From: Mycolicibacterium sp. TUM20985
GTDB lineage: Bacteria; Actinomycetota; Actinomycetes; Mycobacteriales; Mycobacteriaceae
Length of the DNA stretch: 64,000 nucleotides
Direction: 5' to 3'
NCBI RefSeq assembly: GCF_030295745.1
Contig: NZ_AP027291.1
Location: forward strand, 3,224,001 to 3,288,000
The notes beneath the pieces are model-generated. The model did no database searches and was not told where the DNA came from. It worked only from the letters and a program-made list of their open reading frames with translations. The translations under genes were made by a program, and so were the position numbers. Below, in pieces: positions 1-12,606 of this stretch (position 1 is its first letter; each line of letters begins with the position of its first letter).

Positions 1-673
1 CCACATCTCGCCGGCGGGCAACATCAAGGCGGGCACACCTGCCGCGCAGTACCTCGAGGAGAACGGCGTCGATCGCGCAGATTACAACTCCTACGGCTCG
101 CGGCGCGGCAACCACGAAGTGATGATCCGCGGCACCTTCGCCAACATCCGGCTCAAGAACCAACTGCTCGACGACGTGTCGGGCGGCTACACCCGCGACT
201 TCACTCAGGATGGCGGTCCGCAGGCGTTCATCTACGACGCCGCACAGAACTATGCGGCGCAAGGCATTCCGCTGGTGGTGCTGGGTGGCAAGGAGTACGG
301 CTCGGGGTCCTCGCGCGACTGGGCGGCCAAGGGCACCAGCCTGCTCGGCGTCCGCGCCGTGATCACCGAGTCGTTCGAGCGGATCCACCGGTCCAACCTG
401 ATCGGCATGGGCGTCGTGCCGCTGCAGTTCCCCGCGGGGGAATCGGCAGCGTCACTCAAGCTCGACGGGACCGAGACGTTCGACATCACGGGCATCACCG
501 CGTTGAACGACGGCAAGACGCCCAAGACCATGCACGTCACCGCCACCAAGCAGGACGGGTCGAAGGTCGAATTCGATGCCGTGGTGCGCATCGATACCCC
601 GGGCGAGGCCGATTACTACCGCAACGGCGGCATCCTGCAATACGTCCTGCGCAACATGCTGAAGACGCAGTAG
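1..673 (+). CDS. acn: Aconitate hydratase, C-terminal part (5' end outside window)
   Basis: This is the 3' end of aconitase, the TCA-cycle enzyme that interconverts citrate and isocitrate with a [4Fe-4S] cluster. The frame is open from base 2, so the gene enters from outside the window. The visible part is the swivel domain, with the family motifs [22 protein letters not shown] and [17 protein letters not shown]. The last of these contains the substrate-binding Ser/Arg loop. The protein ends in NMLKTQ at the usual C-terminus. A TetR gene of the AcnR type follows 32 bases downstream on the same strand, which is the standard actinobacterial arrangement. The cluster cysteines lie upstream and cannot be checked. 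Confidence 0.97.
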   Translation, partial: HISPAGNIKAGTPAAQYLEENGVDRADYNSYGSRRGNHEVMIRGTFANIRLKNQLLDDVSGGYTRDFTQDGGPQAFIYDAAQNYAAQGIPLVVLGGKEYGSGSSRDWAAKGTSLLGVRAVITESFERIHRSNLIGMGVVPLQFPAGESAASLKLDGTETFDITGITALNDGKTPKTMHVTATKQDGSKVEFDAVVRIDTPGEADYYRNGGILQYVLRNMLKTQ

Positions 674-705
674 GACACGAGGCCAGGACGAGATAGGCGC
701 TTGCG

Positions 706-1269
706 TTGCCACGGGTGACCGACGACCATCTGGCGGCCCGCCGTCGCCAGATCCTCGACGGCGCTCGGCGGTGCTTTGCACAGTACGGATACGAGAGCGC
801 GACCGTGCGGCGGCTCGAACAGACCATCGGGCTGTCGCGCGGCGCGATCTTCCACCACTTTCGCGACAAGGACACGTTGTTCTTCGAGCTGGCCCGTGAG
901 GACGCCGAGAGAATGGCGGAGGTGGCGTCCCGTGAGGGGCTGATTCAGGTGATGCGGGACCTGCTGGCGGCGCCGGAGCAATTCGACTGGCTCACGACGC
1001 GGCTCGAGATCGCGCGAAAACTGCGAAACGATCCGGAGTTTCGCGACGGTTGGGCGGATCGCGCAACGGAGTTGTCCGACGCTACGACAGCACGGTTGCA
1101 ACGGCAGAAGGAAGCGGGCCGACTACGCGACGACGTACCGAGCGACGTGCTACACACCTACCTGGACCTGGTGCTCGACGGGCTCGTCGCCAGACTTGCA
1201 TCCGGCGACGACCCGGCGAGGCTCAGCGCGGTGCTCGATGTGGTCGAGGCATCCGTTCGCCAGCAGTGA
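706..1269 (+). CDS. acnR: TetR-family regulator, AcnR-like
   Basis: A 187-residue TetR regulator. The N-terminal helix-turn-helix (about residues 15-60) reads RRQILDGARRCFAQYGYE and later GLSRGAIFHHFRDKDTLF. The C-terminal ligand domain has no recognisable specificity. Position directly after aconitase matches acn-acnR of corynebacteria and Rv1474c of M. tuberculosis, where the regulator represses aconitase; that role is inferred from synteny. The assigned start is TTG at 706; a GTG three codons later (715) is a possible alternative. The gene ends one base before the stop codon of a convergent small gene. Confidence 0.88.
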   Translation: MPRVTDDHLAARRRQILDGARRCFAQYGYESATVRRLEQTIGLSRGAIFHHFRDKDTLFFELAREDAERMAEVASREGLIQVMRDLLAAPEQFDWLTTRLEIARKLRNDPEFRDGWADRATELSDATTARLQRQKEAGRLRDDVPSDVLHTYLDLVLDGLVARLASGDDPARLSAVLDVVEASVRQQ

Positions 1270-1458
1270 CTAGTGTCGCCGACGGTGGTTTGGTCCACCG
1301 CGGCTGCGCATCGTCGTACCTGACTCGCGCAACATGCTGTGGATGGAGCCGTACGACTTCCCAGTCGTTGCCACCAGCGTTCGTATGCTCGCACCCTGTT
1401 CATAGGCGCTGCGCAGTTCGCCGAGCAATTCGTCCCTGGACTTCTCCAGTTCCCGCAT
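1270..1458 (-). CDS. Small helix-turn-helix protein (Rv1473A-like)
   Basis: A 62-residue protein with an N-terminal helical stretch (MRELEKSRDELLGELR) followed by a HTH-like segment (GASIRTLVATTGKSYGSIHSML) and a basic tail rich in Arg and His. It resembles the putative DNA-binding protein Rv1473A, which lies at the same place. The reading frame is open to 1515, but ATG at 1458 is preferred because GGGGAG lies 8 bases upstream. It runs in the same direction as the ABC-F gene, 70 bases after it. That spacer is unusually AT-rich for this genome and may hold its own promoter. Targets are unknown. Confidence 0.75.
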   Translation of the reverse strand: MRELEKSRDELLGELRSAYEQGASIRTLVATTGKSYGSIHSMLRESGTTMRSRGGPNHRRRH

Positions 1459-1528
1459 GTGATTTCTCCCCACTTTCCGAGTAAATTTCACGTACCCGGC
1501 CCGGAAAGATTTCAATCACCTTGGAAAA

Positions 1529-3157
<1,629 letters not shown>

Positions 3158-3208
3158 GCTGTACTCCTACTTTCGTCTTACTCGTCGTCGGTGGCAGGCG
3201 ACTCAGCG

Positions 3209-4042
3209 CTAGCGGTCGTCGGTGAAGACCGGGGACCGCTTCTCCGCGCGTGCAGCTACCGCTTCCTCGAAGTTGGCGGTGAGCAGGCGCACGTAGAGTT
3301 GGCCCAGACCTTCAGCCTGCATGTGACCCTCTAGGCTACCGGCTTCCAGTCCACTCCAGAGCGTGCGCTTGGTCAACTCGATACCGGGCCGCGAGTACGC
3401 GGCGATGCGTGCGGCCATCTCATAACAGGTGTCGAGCAGCGCGTCTCCGACGACGGACCGCGATACGAGGCCGATCCGCTCAGCCTCTTCGGCGTCGACG
3501 TCTCGCCCGGTCAGCATCAGCTCGAACGCCCGGGAAGTACCAATTGCCTTGGGCAACAGGTACGACAGCCCCAGCTCGCTGGCCGTCAGCCCGTTGTTGA
3601 TCCCCGCGGCCCGGAAGTAGGCTGCCGTCGCGGCGACTCGAATGTCGCAGGCCAGCGCGAGACACAGACCTCCGCCGATGGCCGCGCCGTTGACCGCGGC
3701 GATGACGGGTTGGTGCATCTTGCGTATGGCGAGGATCACGTCGTCGAGCACCTCCATCGACCGCAGCGCGAACGACGGGCGGGTCAGTCCGGCCACGTGC
3801 GGGACGGAGCCGGCCGACTTGTGATCGGCTCCCGACGAGAACCCCCGGCCCGCACCGGTCAGCACCACTACACGGACGTCGTTGTCGTGCGTCAGTTCGT
3901 CCAGGGCCCGCTTCAGGGGAACCATCACGTCGAACGCCATGGAGTTCATCCGCTCGGGCCTGTTCAGAGTCACCAGCGCGACGTGGGGCTGCGGGTGGTC
4001 GACGAGGACGAGGGCTTCGGTCTGCTCGGTCACGGACTGCAC
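3209..4042 (-). CDS. echA12: Enoyl-CoA hydratase/isomerase family protein (EchA12-like)
   Basis: A crotonase-fold protein of about 277 residues. Family motifs are LVTLNRPERMNSM near the N-terminus, the oxyanion-hole segment GAGRGFSSGADHKSAG, and HQPVIAAVNGAAIGGGLCLALACDIRVA in the core. It closely resembles EchA12 (Rv1472) of M. tuberculosis, but the acyl-CoA substrate is unknown. The frame is open to 4342, yet that extension lies antisense over trxA and is low-complexity. The start is therefore placed at GTG 4042, 17 bases after the trxA stop; GTG 4033 is equally possible and neither has a strong ribosome-binding site. Probably co-transcribed with trxA and the ABC-F gene. Confidence 0.92.
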   Translation of the reverse strand: MQSVTEQTEALVLVDHPQPHVALVTLNRPERMNSMAFDVMVPLKRALDELTHDNDVRVVVLTGAGRGFSSGADHKSAGSVPHVAGLTRPSFALRSMEVLDDVILAIRKMHQPVIAAVNGAAIGGGLCLALACDIRVAATAAYFRAAGINNGLTASELGLSYLLPKAIGTSRAFELMLTGRDVDAEEAERIGLVSRSVVGDALLDTCYEMAARIAAYSRPGIELTKRTLWSGLEAGSLEGHMQAEGLGQLYVRLLTANFEEAVAARAEKRSPVFTDDR

Positions 4043-4059
4043 GCTATCGCGTGCAGCGG

Positions 4060-4425
4060 CTAGACCTCTTCGGCTTTGGCCTGCTCCGCGATGGCGGCCT
4101 CGACGTCGAGGGCCTTGATCTGATCGATGACCTCTTCGAGGTCCTTCGCCGGCAGCATCCCGGAATGCCGAAACACCATGTGGCCCTTCTTGAAGGCCAT
4201 CAGCGTGGGAATCGCCTGGATCTCCGCGGCCGCGGCCAGACCCTGTTCGGCCTCCGTGTCGACCTTCGCATGCACCACATCGGGATGCTTGTCCGACGAC
4301 GCAGCGTAGGTCGGCGCGAAGGCGCGACACGGCCCACACCATTCGGCCCAGAAATCGACGAGCACGATCTCGTTGTCGGTGATGGTGTCGTTGAATTGTT
4401 CGGTGGTGATGTCCTGCGTACTCAC
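4060..4425 (-). CDS. trxA: Thioredoxin
   Basis: A 121-residue thioredoxin with the canonical active site WCGPC (Cys30 and Cys33) and the cis-Pro region AIPTLMAFKKG. It is a cytosolic disulfide reductase that would be reduced by thioredoxin reductase, whose gene is not in this window. It corresponds by position to Rv1471. A helical, Ala- and Glu-rich extension of about 15 residues at the C-terminus goes beyond the minimal fold. It lies between an old-yellow-enzyme-like gene (60-base gap) and the EchA12-like gene. Confidence 0.95.
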   Translation of the reverse strand: MSTQDITTEQFNDTITDNEIVLVDFWAEWCGPCRAFAPTYAASSDKHPDVVHAKVDTEAEQGLAAAAEIQAIPTLMAFKKGHMVFRHSGMLPAKDLEEVIDQIKALDVEAAIAEQAKAEEV

Positions 4426-4484
4426 GTATCTCCCAACGTCGTGTTCCAGCTGCTTGTTCCCACTAGGCGGTCAACGCCAAACCG

Positions 4485-5588
4485 TCAGCGCAATGTGCTC
4501 AACGCGGATGCCGCGTCGTACCCATTGAACCGGTCGAGCGTGTCGTCGCGCAGCCTGTTCACCCAGGCCGGGTCAGCCAGCAGGGCGCGGCCGATCGCGA
4601 CGACGTCGAACTCGCCCGCCTCGAACTGCGCGATCACCCGGTCCGGCGGTGCCGGTGCGATCACCGGACGCCGCCCTTCACTGAGGAAGGCGGTGTCCAG
4701 CCCCACCGATCCCACCGCGATCACCGGTGTGCCGGTCACCTTCTTCGTCCAGCCCGCGAGGCTGAGCGCCGGATCCACCTCCGGGAAGGCCGCGGCGTAG
4801 TGCCGTCGCGTGGACGGATGGAAGACGTCGACGCCGGCGTCGACGAGGGGCGCCAACAACTCCTGGAGCTCGGCCGGGTCGCCCGCGATGGAGGCGTCGT
4901 AATCGGTGCCCTTCCACTGCGAGAACCGGAAGATGATCGGGAAGTCCTGGCCGACGGCCGAGCGGATCGCGGCCACCACCTCAGCGGGGAACCGCGTCCG
5001 GTGGGCTAATGAACCGCCGTAGCCATCGGTGCGCGAATTGGTTCTGTCCCAGAGGAATTCATCGAGGAGGTAACCGTGAGCCCCGTGGACCTCGACGGCG
5101 TCGAAGCCGGCGTCGCGCGCGTTGCGGGCCGCGACGGCGAAGTCATCGGCCACACCGGCCAGCTCATCGGCGGCCAGCGCGTGCCCCGTCGACTCCCCCA
5201 ACCCATTCACACCCGAGGGGCTCACGGGCGCGACGCCATCGGCGTCGCCACGCTCGGCGCCCTGGTGCCACAGCTGGGCGGCGATCACGGCGCCCGCGGC
5301 GTGCACGGCACCGGTCACGCTGCGCCATCCCGCGAGTACCTCGTCGCCGGCCAGGGTCGGCACCGACTCGGGGTACCCCGCCGCGGGATCGGGTAGCCGG
5401 ACGCCCTCGGTGATGATGAGGCCGACACCACCCGCCGCCCTGCGGGCGTAGTACTCAGCGACGTCGGAGCCCGGCACGCCACCCGGGGATGCCTGCCGCG
5501 TCATCGGCGCCATGGCGAACCGGTTGGGGACCGTCATCGACCGCACGGTCAGCGGTCGAAACAGCTCGGCGGCGCCTTCGATGCTCAT
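4485..5588 (-). CDS. NADH:flavin oxidoreductase, old yellow enzyme family
   Basis: A 367-residue FMN-dependent TIM-barrel oxidoreductase. The N-terminus LFRPLTVRSMTVPNRFAMAPM is the typical first strand. The segment VEVHGAHGYLLDEFLWD followed by TNSRTDGYGGS is the family substrate and FMN signature. Members reduce activated alkenes such as enones; the physiological substrate is unknown. The frame is open to 5705, but homology begins at MSIEGAAEL, so ATG 5588 is used; the longer form would run into the preceding gene, which ends at 5641. Same strand as its neighbours. Confidence 0.92.
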   Translation of the reverse strand: MSIEGAAELFRPLTVRSMTVPNRFAMAPMTRQASPGGVPGSDVAEYYARRAAGGVGLIITEGVRLPDPAAGYPESVPTLAGDEVLAGWRSVTGAVHAAGAVIAAQLWHQGAERGDADGVAPVSPSGVNGLGESTGHALAADELAGVADDFAVAARNARDAGFDAVEVHGAHGYLLDEFLWDRTNSRTDGYGGSLAHRTRFPAEVVAAIRSAVGQDFPIIFRFSQWKGTDYDASIAGDPAELQELLAPLVDAGVDVFHPSTRRHYAAAFPEVDPALSLAGWTKKVTGTPVIAVGSVGLDTAFLSEGRRPVIAPAPPDRVIAQFEAGEFDVVAIGRALLADPAWVNRLRDDTLDRFNGYDAASALSTLR

Positions 5589-5640
5589 GACGGGGTGCAA
5601 CGCTACGAGTCGCCGACCAATTCCCTTTTGCGCGTGGCGA

Positions 5641-6264
5641 TTACAACTCGCTCCGGCCGCGGTCGAGGAACTCGCCGATATCGGCGGCGAGGCGGTCGAC
5701 GTCATGTGACGGATCGAGCATCAGGAACGCGCCAAAGGGGGCGTTCCAGAAGTCGCCGATACGGGAGGTCCACGGGCCGACGTAGGCGTACGGCAGGGCG
5801 TGAAAGTCGTCGCCCGGCGAGACGCCGTAGTTGACTTCGTCCTCGGTGACCGCCACGTCGAAGTGCTCCGGCCATAGCACCGGATGCTGATTGGGCAGCG
5901 CACCCTTCAACGCGAAGCCACCGGCGTACAGGCTGCGGTGGATCAGGTCCGCCGCTTCGGGGTCGATGTCGAGCACGGTTTCCGGCGACAGCGGATCGAC
6001 GATGTCGTAGACACCCTCGGGCGGGCCGACGTCCAACTGGGTGGCTGCGACGAGTGCGCCGACCGTTCCGGTCAGCGGCGCCGCGTCCTCACCCCAGACC
6101 AGTTCGGCCCCCCGTACGGCGACGGGGATGGACACACCGGTGAAGCCGTCTGGCCGGACGGCCAACTTCACCGTGCGGGCCGAGCGGTGCTGTGGACCGG
6201 CGATGAAGCTCTCGGCGATGCCGCGAAGCTGGCGGCGCGTGATGACGTAAAGGTCTTCGCGCAT
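5641..6264 (-). CDS. Conserved hypothetical protein
   Basis: A 207-residue soluble protein I do not recognise. It has no signal peptide or membrane segment. Visible conserved-looking stretches are VKLAVRPDGFTG near residue 35 and a C-terminal aromatic block (YAYVGPWTSRIGDFWNAPFGA). Its codon use and GC level fit the surroundings, so it is very probably a real gene. The start at 6264 lies 3 bases after the sufT stop, making it likely the last-added member of the suf transcript. No function is proposed. Confidence 0.8.
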   Translation of the reverse strand: MREDLYVITRRQLRGIAESFIAGPQHRSARTVKLAVRPDGFTGVSIPVAVRGAELVWGEDAAPLTGTVGALVAATQLDVGPPEGVYDIVDPLSPETVLDIDPEAADLIHRSLYAGGFALKGALPNQHPVLWPEHFDVAVTEDEVNYGVSPGDDFHALPYAYVGPWTSRIGDFWNAPFGAFLMLDPSHDVDRLAADIGEFLDRGRSEL

Positions 6265-6267
6265 CCG

Positions 6268-6621
6268 TCAGACCGTGAAGCCGAGTGCCCTGAGCTGCTC
6301 GCGGCCGTCCTCGGTGATCTTGTCCGGGCCCCACGGCGGATTCCACACCCAGTTGATCTTGATCTCGTTGACCAACCCGGTGCCCACCAGCGCGGTCCTG
6401 GACTGATCCTCGATCACGTCGGTCAGCGGACAGGCCGCCGAGGTCAGCGTCATGTCGATCAACGCGACCTTGGAACCGGCGTCGCCTGCCTCGATGTTCA
6501 GTCCGTAGACCAGTCCGAGGTCGACGACGTTGATGCCGAGTTCGGGATCCACCACGTCGCGCATTGCCTCTTCGAGATCGGCGAGCGTCTCGTCATCCGG
6601 CTGTGCGGCAGTTTCGCTCAT
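6268..6621 (-). CDS. sufT: SufT-like MIP18/DUF59 Fe-S assembly protein (Rv1466-like)
   Basis: A 117-residue protein of the MIP18/DUF59 family, which helps mature Fe-S proteins as an auxiliary of the SUF machinery. The core reads LEEAMRDVVDPELGINVVDLGLVYG and contains the family Cys in LTSAACPLTD. The start is ATG 6621 because AGGAGG lies exactly six bases upstream; the ATG two codons earlier directly abuts that Shine-Dalgarno sequence. The gene overlaps the 3' end of sufU by 29 bases, so the two are probably translationally coupled. It closes the SUF block. Confidence 0.93.
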   Translation of the reverse strand: MSETAAQPDDETLADLEEAMRDVVDPELGINVVDLGLVYGLNIEAGDAGSKVALIDMTLTSAACPLTDVIEDQSRTALVGTGLVNEIKINWVWNPPWGPDKITEDGREQLRALGFTV

Positions 6622-7084
6622 CGTCATCCTCCTGTAGGTCTGATTCCGTACTCGCCTGTGCCAGCGCGTCTTTGAAGGCCATCCACCCCAGCAGCGCACA
6701 CTTAACGCGGGCGGGGTACTTGGCGACTCCGGCGAAGGCGATCCCGTCTCCGATCACGTCTTCGTCACCATCGACGTTTCCGCGCGACGAGATCATCTCG
6801 GTGAACGCCGCCACGGTCTTGAGGGCGACGCCCACGCTCTGGCCGATCAGCTGATCCGTCAGCACCGACGTCGCGGCCTGGCTGATCGAGCAGCCCTGCC
6901 CGTCATACGAGATGTCGTCGATCGTGTCGCCGTCCGCCGAAAGAGCGACCCGCAGGGTCACCTCGTCACCGCAGGTCGGGTTGACGTGGTGCACCTGTGC
7001 GCCGAACGGCTCCCGCAGCCCGCGGTGGTGCGGGTGCTTGTAGTGGTCCAGGATCACTTCCTGGTACATCTGTTCCATTCGCAC
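6593..7084 (-). CDS. sufU: SufU sulfur-transfer/scaffold-like protein
   Basis: A 163-residue IscU/SufU-family protein. The three zinc-binding cysteines (Cys38 in NPTCGDE, Cys65 in GQGCSISQ, Cys129 in ARVKCALLGW) and Asp40 are all present. In Gram-positive bacteria this zinc protein accepts sulfur from SufS and passes it on to SufBCD. The frame stays open far upstream inside sufS, but homology starts at the segment EQMYQEVILDHYKHPHHRG. GTG 7084, two bases after the sufS stop, is chosen; ATG 7078 is an alternative. Confidence 0.95.
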   Translation of the reverse strand: MRMEQMYQEVILDHYKHPHHRGLREPFGAQVHHVNPTCGDEVTLRVALSADGDTIDDISYDGQGCSISQAATSVLTDQLIGQSVGVALKTVAAFTEMISSRGNVDGDEDVIGDGIAFAGVAKYPARVKCALLGWMAFKDALAQASTESDLQEDDDERNCRTAG

Positions 7085-7086
7085 GG

Positions 7087-9154
<2,068 letters not shown>

Positions 9155-9156
9155 GA

Positions 9157-10329
9157 TCAGCTACTCTTCGATTCGGTGATGGCTAGTTCTCGTTCGATGG
9201 CTTCGGTGAGGCGCTCCCGCACCTCGGGGACGGCGATCTTGGCGATGATCTCGCCGAAGAAACCGCGCACCACGAGGCGTCGCGCCTGGTCCTCCGGGAT
9301 GCCGCGGGCCCGCAGGTAGAACAACTGTTCGTCGTCGAAACGCCCTGTCGCACTGGCGTGTCCGGCGCCGACGATCTCGCCGGTCTCGATCTCCAGGTTC
9401 GGCACCGAATCGGCGCGCGCCCCGTCGGTGAGCACCAGGTTGCGGTTCACCTCGAAGGTGTCCGTGCCGGTGGCCTCCGCGCGGATCAGCACGTCGCCGA
9501 TCCACACTGTGTGGGCATCGGGGCGATCCGAATCCGGATCCCCTTGCAGCGCACCCTTGTACAGCACGTCGGACTTGCAGTTGGGCTGCGAGTGGTCGAC
9601 GAGCAACCGCGACTCGAAGTGCTGGCCGTCGTCGGCGAAGTAGGTGCCGAGCAGCTGCGCGGTCCCGCCGGGTCCGGCGAACCGCGTCGTCGCCGAGGTC
9701 CGCACGACGTCGCCACCGAGGGTGACCACGACGTGGCTGAGCGACGCGTCCTTGCCCAACCGGGCATGGTGAGCGCTGACGTTCACCGTGTCGTCGGCCC
9801 AGTCGGCGATCCAGATCAGGTCGAGACCGGCGGCGTCACCGACGACGATCTCCACGTTGTCGGCGTAGGTTCCACTGCCCCGCAGGTCTACGACCACGGT
9901 GGCCCTGGCGAGCTCGGCGACACGGATCTGCAGGTGCCCATAGGCCGTCGCCCCCTCGCCGGGACCAGTGACGGTGATCTCGATGGGTTCGGCCACCTCG
10001 GTGTCACGCGCCACGCTGACGACCGTCGCCTGAGTGAACGACGAGAACGCTTGCGCCGCAACCCGATCAGCAGGAGTGCCGGCCTGGCCGAGCCGATCGT
10101 CGTCGCGACCAACGGTCTCGACGGTCACGCCCGGGCGCTCGACCACTTCGATCCGAGCCTCCCCCGTCGCGGCCGCAGACCCGTCGTGCAGCCCGCGCAA
10201 CCGCTTCAGCGGGGTGAACCGCCAGAGTTCGTCACGACCGCCGGGCACCTCGAAGGCGGCGACGTCGAACGAGCTGAACAGCTCTCCCTTGTTGCGGCCT
10301 TCCAGGGACTCGGTGAGATTCTGAGTCAC
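9157..10329 (-). CDS. sufD: Fe-S cluster assembly protein SufD
   Basis: A 390-residue SufD scaffold subunit, the partner of SufB in the SufBC2D complex. The C-terminal family block (DGARADSVPNLEIETGEIVGAGHASATGRFDDEQLFYL and the following ARGI..EAR region) is shared with SufB and includes the interface residues of the beta-helix. The start is GTG 10329, which directly abuts the sufB TAA stop, so translation is probably coupled. Confidence 0.97.
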   Translation of the reverse strand: MTQNLTESLEGRNKGELFSSFDVAAFEVPGGRDELWRFTPLKRLRGLHDGSAAATGEARIEVVERPGVTVETVGRDDDRLGQAGTPADRVAAQAFSSFTQATVVSVARDTEVAEPIEITVTGPGEGATAYGHLQIRVAELARATVVVDLRGSGTYADNVEIVVGDAAGLDLIWIADWADDTVNVSAHHARLGKDASLSHVVVTLGGDVVRTSATTRFAGPGGTAQLLGTYFADDGQHFESRLLVDHSQPNCKSDVLYKGALQGDPDSDRPDAHTVWIGDVLIRAEATGTDTFEVNRNLVLTDGARADSVPNLEIETGEIVGAGHASATGRFDDEQLFYLRARGIPEDQARRLVVRGFFGEIIAKIAVPEVRERLTEAIERELAITESKSS

Positions 10330-11757
10330 TTAACCGACCGCCCCTTCCATCTGCAGTTCGATCAGCCGGTTCAGCTCGAGCGCGTACTCCATCGGGAGCT
10401 CCTTGGCGATCGGTTCCACGAAGCCGCGCACCACCATGGCCATCGCCTCGTCCTCGGTCATGCCGCGGCTCATCAGGTAGAACAGCTGATCGGCGCTGAC
10501 CTTGGAGACGGTCGCTTCGTGACCCATCGTGACGTCATCCTCGCGGATGTCGACGTACGGGTAGGTGTCGCTGCGGCTGATCGAATCGACCAGGAGCGCA
10601 TCGCATTTCACGCTGGAGCGGGAACCGTGGGCACCCTTGTTGATCTGCACCAGGCCGCGGTACGACGCCCGGCCGCCGCCGCGCGCGACGGACTTGGAGA
10701 CGATGTTGCTCGACGTGTTGGGCGCCAGATGCAGCATCTTGGCGCCGGTGTCCTGGTGCTGGCCCTCGCCGGCGAACGCCACCGAGAGCACCTCGCCCTT
10801 GGCGTGCTCGCCGGTCATCCAGACCGCCGGGTACTTCATGGTGACCTTCGAACCGATGTTGCCGTCGACCCACTCCATGGTGGCGCCCGCCTCGGCCCTG
10901 GCCCGCTTGGTGACCAGGTTGTAGACGTTGTTCGACCAGTTCTGGATGGTGGTGTAGCGGCACCGGCCACCCGGCTTGACGACGATCTCGACGACCGCGG
11001 AGTGCAGCGAATCGCTCTTGTAGATCGGCGCGGTGCAGCCCTCGACGTAGTGCACGTAGGCGTCCTCGTCGACGATGATCAGCGTGCGCTCGAACTGGCC
11101 CATGTTCTCGGTGTTGATCCGGAAGTAGGCCTGTAGCGGGATGTCGACGTGGACACCCTTGGGCACGTAGATGAACGAGCCACCCGACCACACGGCCGTG
11201 TTCAGCGCCGAGAACTTGTTGTCCCCGGCGGGGATCACCGTGCCGAAGTACTCCTTGAACAGCTCCGGATGCTGCTTGAGCGCAGAGTCGGTGTCGAGGA
11301 AGATGACGCCCTCGGCCTCGAGATCCTCGCGGATCGAGTGGTACACCACCTCGGACTCGTACTGCGCGGCGACGCCGGAGACCAGACGCTGCTTCTCGGC
11401 CTCGGGGATGCCGAGACGGTCATAGGTGTTCTTGATGTCGGCGGGCAAGTCGTCCCACGTGGCGGCCTGCTTCTCGCTGGAGCGCACGAAGTACTTGATG
11501 TTGTCGAAGAAGATGCCCTCGAGGTTGGAGCCCCAGTTCGGCATCGGCTTCTTGTCGAACGTGCGCAGCGCCTTGAGCCGCATCGCCAGCATCCACTCGG
11601 GCTCGCTTTTCTTGGCCGAGATGTCGCGCACGACGGCCTCGGACAGGCCGCGCTGCGCACTCGCGCCCGCGACGTCGGAGTCCGACCAGCCGTAGCCGTA
11701 GGTGCCCAGGGAGGCAATGGCTTCCTCTTGGGTCAGGATCTCGGGGGTGGTCGTCAT
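10330..11757 (-). CDS. sufB: Fe-S cluster assembly protein SufB (intein-free)
   Basis: A 475-residue SufB, the main scaffold on which the nascent [4Fe-4S] cluster forms. Conserved elements include [24 protein letters not shown] (family Cys), SVKCDALL and the C-terminal [26 protein letters not shown]. The M. tuberculosis homologue carries an in-frame intein; here the protein has the normal host length with no splicing-domain insertion. Its ATG overlaps the sufR stop (ATGA). Confidence 0.98.
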   Translation of the reverse strand: MTTTPEILTQEEAIASLGTYGYGWSDSDVAGASAQRGLSEAVVRDISAKKSEPEWMLAMRLKALRTFDKKPMPNWGSNLEGIFFDNIKYFVRSSEKQAATWDDLPADIKNTYDRLGIPEAEKQRLVSGVAAQYESEVVYHSIREDLEAEGVIFLDTDSALKQHPELFKEYFGTVIPAGDNKFSALNTAVWSGGSFIYVPKGVHVDIPLQAYFRINTENMGQFERTLIIVDEDAYVHYVEGCTAPIYKSDSLHSAVVEIVVKPGGRCRYTTIQNWSNNVYNLVTKRARAEAGATMEWVDGNIGSKVTMKYPAVWMTGEHAKGEVLSVAFAGEGQHQDTGAKMLHLAPNTSSNIVSKSVARGGGRASYRGLVQINKGAHGSRSSVKCDALLVDSISRSDTYPYVDIREDDVTMGHEATVSKVSADQLFYLMSRGMTEDEAMAMVVRGFVEPIAKELPMEYALELNRLIELQMEGAVG

Positions 11758-12530
11758 GTCGACGCTCCTAGGTTCTCGATGGCTGCTTGATCTTCGATGG
11801 CTGCGTGGTGAGAGTCGGTGTGGGCTGTGCGCCTGGCGGGTTCGGGGATGAGCGGAACGTGGGTGGTACAGGCGAAGTCACCGTTGACGATGGTCGCCAG
11901 CCTCTGTACGTGGGTACCCAGGATGTCGGCGAACGCTTCCCTTTCTGCGTCGCACAATTCGGGGAACTCCTCCGCGACGTGCGACACCGGGCAGTGGTGC
12001 TGACATATCTGCACCCCGTCGATCGGGCCGGTGACCCGCGTCGTGGTGGTGGCGTAACCGGCCTCGGTCAGCGCGGATGCGACGCGGTCGGCAGTCGGTA
12101 CAACGTCACTGCCCCCCGGGGTTACTCCCGAAAGGATGGTGTCGATGCGCCGCCGCGCGAAGGTGCGGATGGCGACGTCGCCGCCGACCTCGCGGAGCTG
12201 CCGCAGCGCGGCCACGGCCAGATCGTCGTAGGCATGGTCGAGCTTGGCGCGACCCGCGGCGGTGAGCCGGTACCTCTTGGCGGGACGACCCCGGCCGTTG
12301 TGCTGCCACGCTGCCGCGGCGGTCGATTCGGCGTCGCCGCCGTCGACGAGGGCGTCCAGGTGTCGGCGCACCCCGGCTGCCGAGATGCCGAGGCGATCAC
12401 CGATCTCGCCGGCGGTCGTCGGCCCTTCGAGCAGCAACTGCACGATCGACTGGCGGGTGTGTCCGTCGGGGGGTGACGCGGTGCCCGTGGAAATGCCACC
12501 AGCGCCCTCGACCTCACTGCGGATTTTCAC
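11754..12530 (-). CDS. sufR: SUF operon repressor SufR (Rv1460-like)
   Basis: A 258-residue winged-helix regulator. The N-terminal HTH includes [21 protein letters not shown]. The C-terminal half has the cluster-binding region with Cys176, Cys180 and Cys193 ([18 protein letters not shown]) and a further Cys221. Mycobacterial SufR senses iron, oxygen or NO through a [4Fe-4S] cluster and represses the suf operon. The frame is open to 12569, but GTG 12530 is preferred: it lies six bases from a CACAAT hexamer (12537-12542) and inside a perfect palindrome. That suggests a leaderless, autoregulated message. Confidence 0.93.
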   Translation of the reverse strand: MKIRSEVEGAGGISTGTASPPDGHTRQSIVQLLLEGPTTAGEIGDRLGISAAGVRRHLDALVDGGDAESTAAAAWQHNGRGRPAKRYRLTAAGRAKLDHAYDDLAVAALRQLREVGGDVAIRTFARRRIDTILSGVTPGGSDVVPTADRVASALTEAGYATTTTRVTGPIDGVQICQHHCPVSHVAEEFPELCDAEREAFADILGTHVQRLATIVNGDFACTTHVPLIPEPARRTAHTDSHHAAIEDQAAIENLGAST

Positions 12531-12543
12531 AACACCATTGTGA
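12527..12543. promoter_or_regulatory. Probable SufR operator overlapping the sufR start codon
   Basis: A perfect inverted repeat TCACAA-CACCA-TTGTGA with 6-base arms and a 5-base spacer. It covers the GTG start (12528-12530) and a candidate -10 hexamer CACAAT read on the minus strand (12537-12542). The arrangement fits the palindrome with 5-base spacer described for mycobacterial SufR, and would give direct autorepression of the whole suf operon. The assignment to SufR is inference from position and symmetry. Confidence 0.72.
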
Positions 12544-12594
12544 CGGAATTCGGCAAACGGGTCTAGCAAGGCAACCCTTAGGTAGGCGACTTAC

Positions 12595-12600
12595 TACGCT
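12595..12600 (+). promoter_or_regulatory. Candidate -10 element of mptB (leaderless)
   Basis: TACGCT lies exactly six bases before the mptB ATG at 12607, the spacing expected if transcription starts at the A of the start codon. No convincing -35 hexamer is seen. It shares the 76-bp divergent interval with the sufR operator. Confidence 0.4.
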
Positions 12601-12606
12601 GCGTGC

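Noticed and set aside
4043-4342. N-terminal extension of the EchA12-like frame
   Set aside because: The extra residues lie antisense over trxA, are Arg/Gly-rich and lack crotonase homology.
9358-11136. 592-codon open frame on the plus strand
   Set aside because: It lies antisense to sufD and sufB and has no protein-like motifs; it is a by-product of high GC content.
12553-12580. IdeR iron box in the sufR-mptB interval
   Set aside because: The best alignment to the 19-bp consensus matches only about 13 positions and lacks the TTAGG left arm; not convincing.
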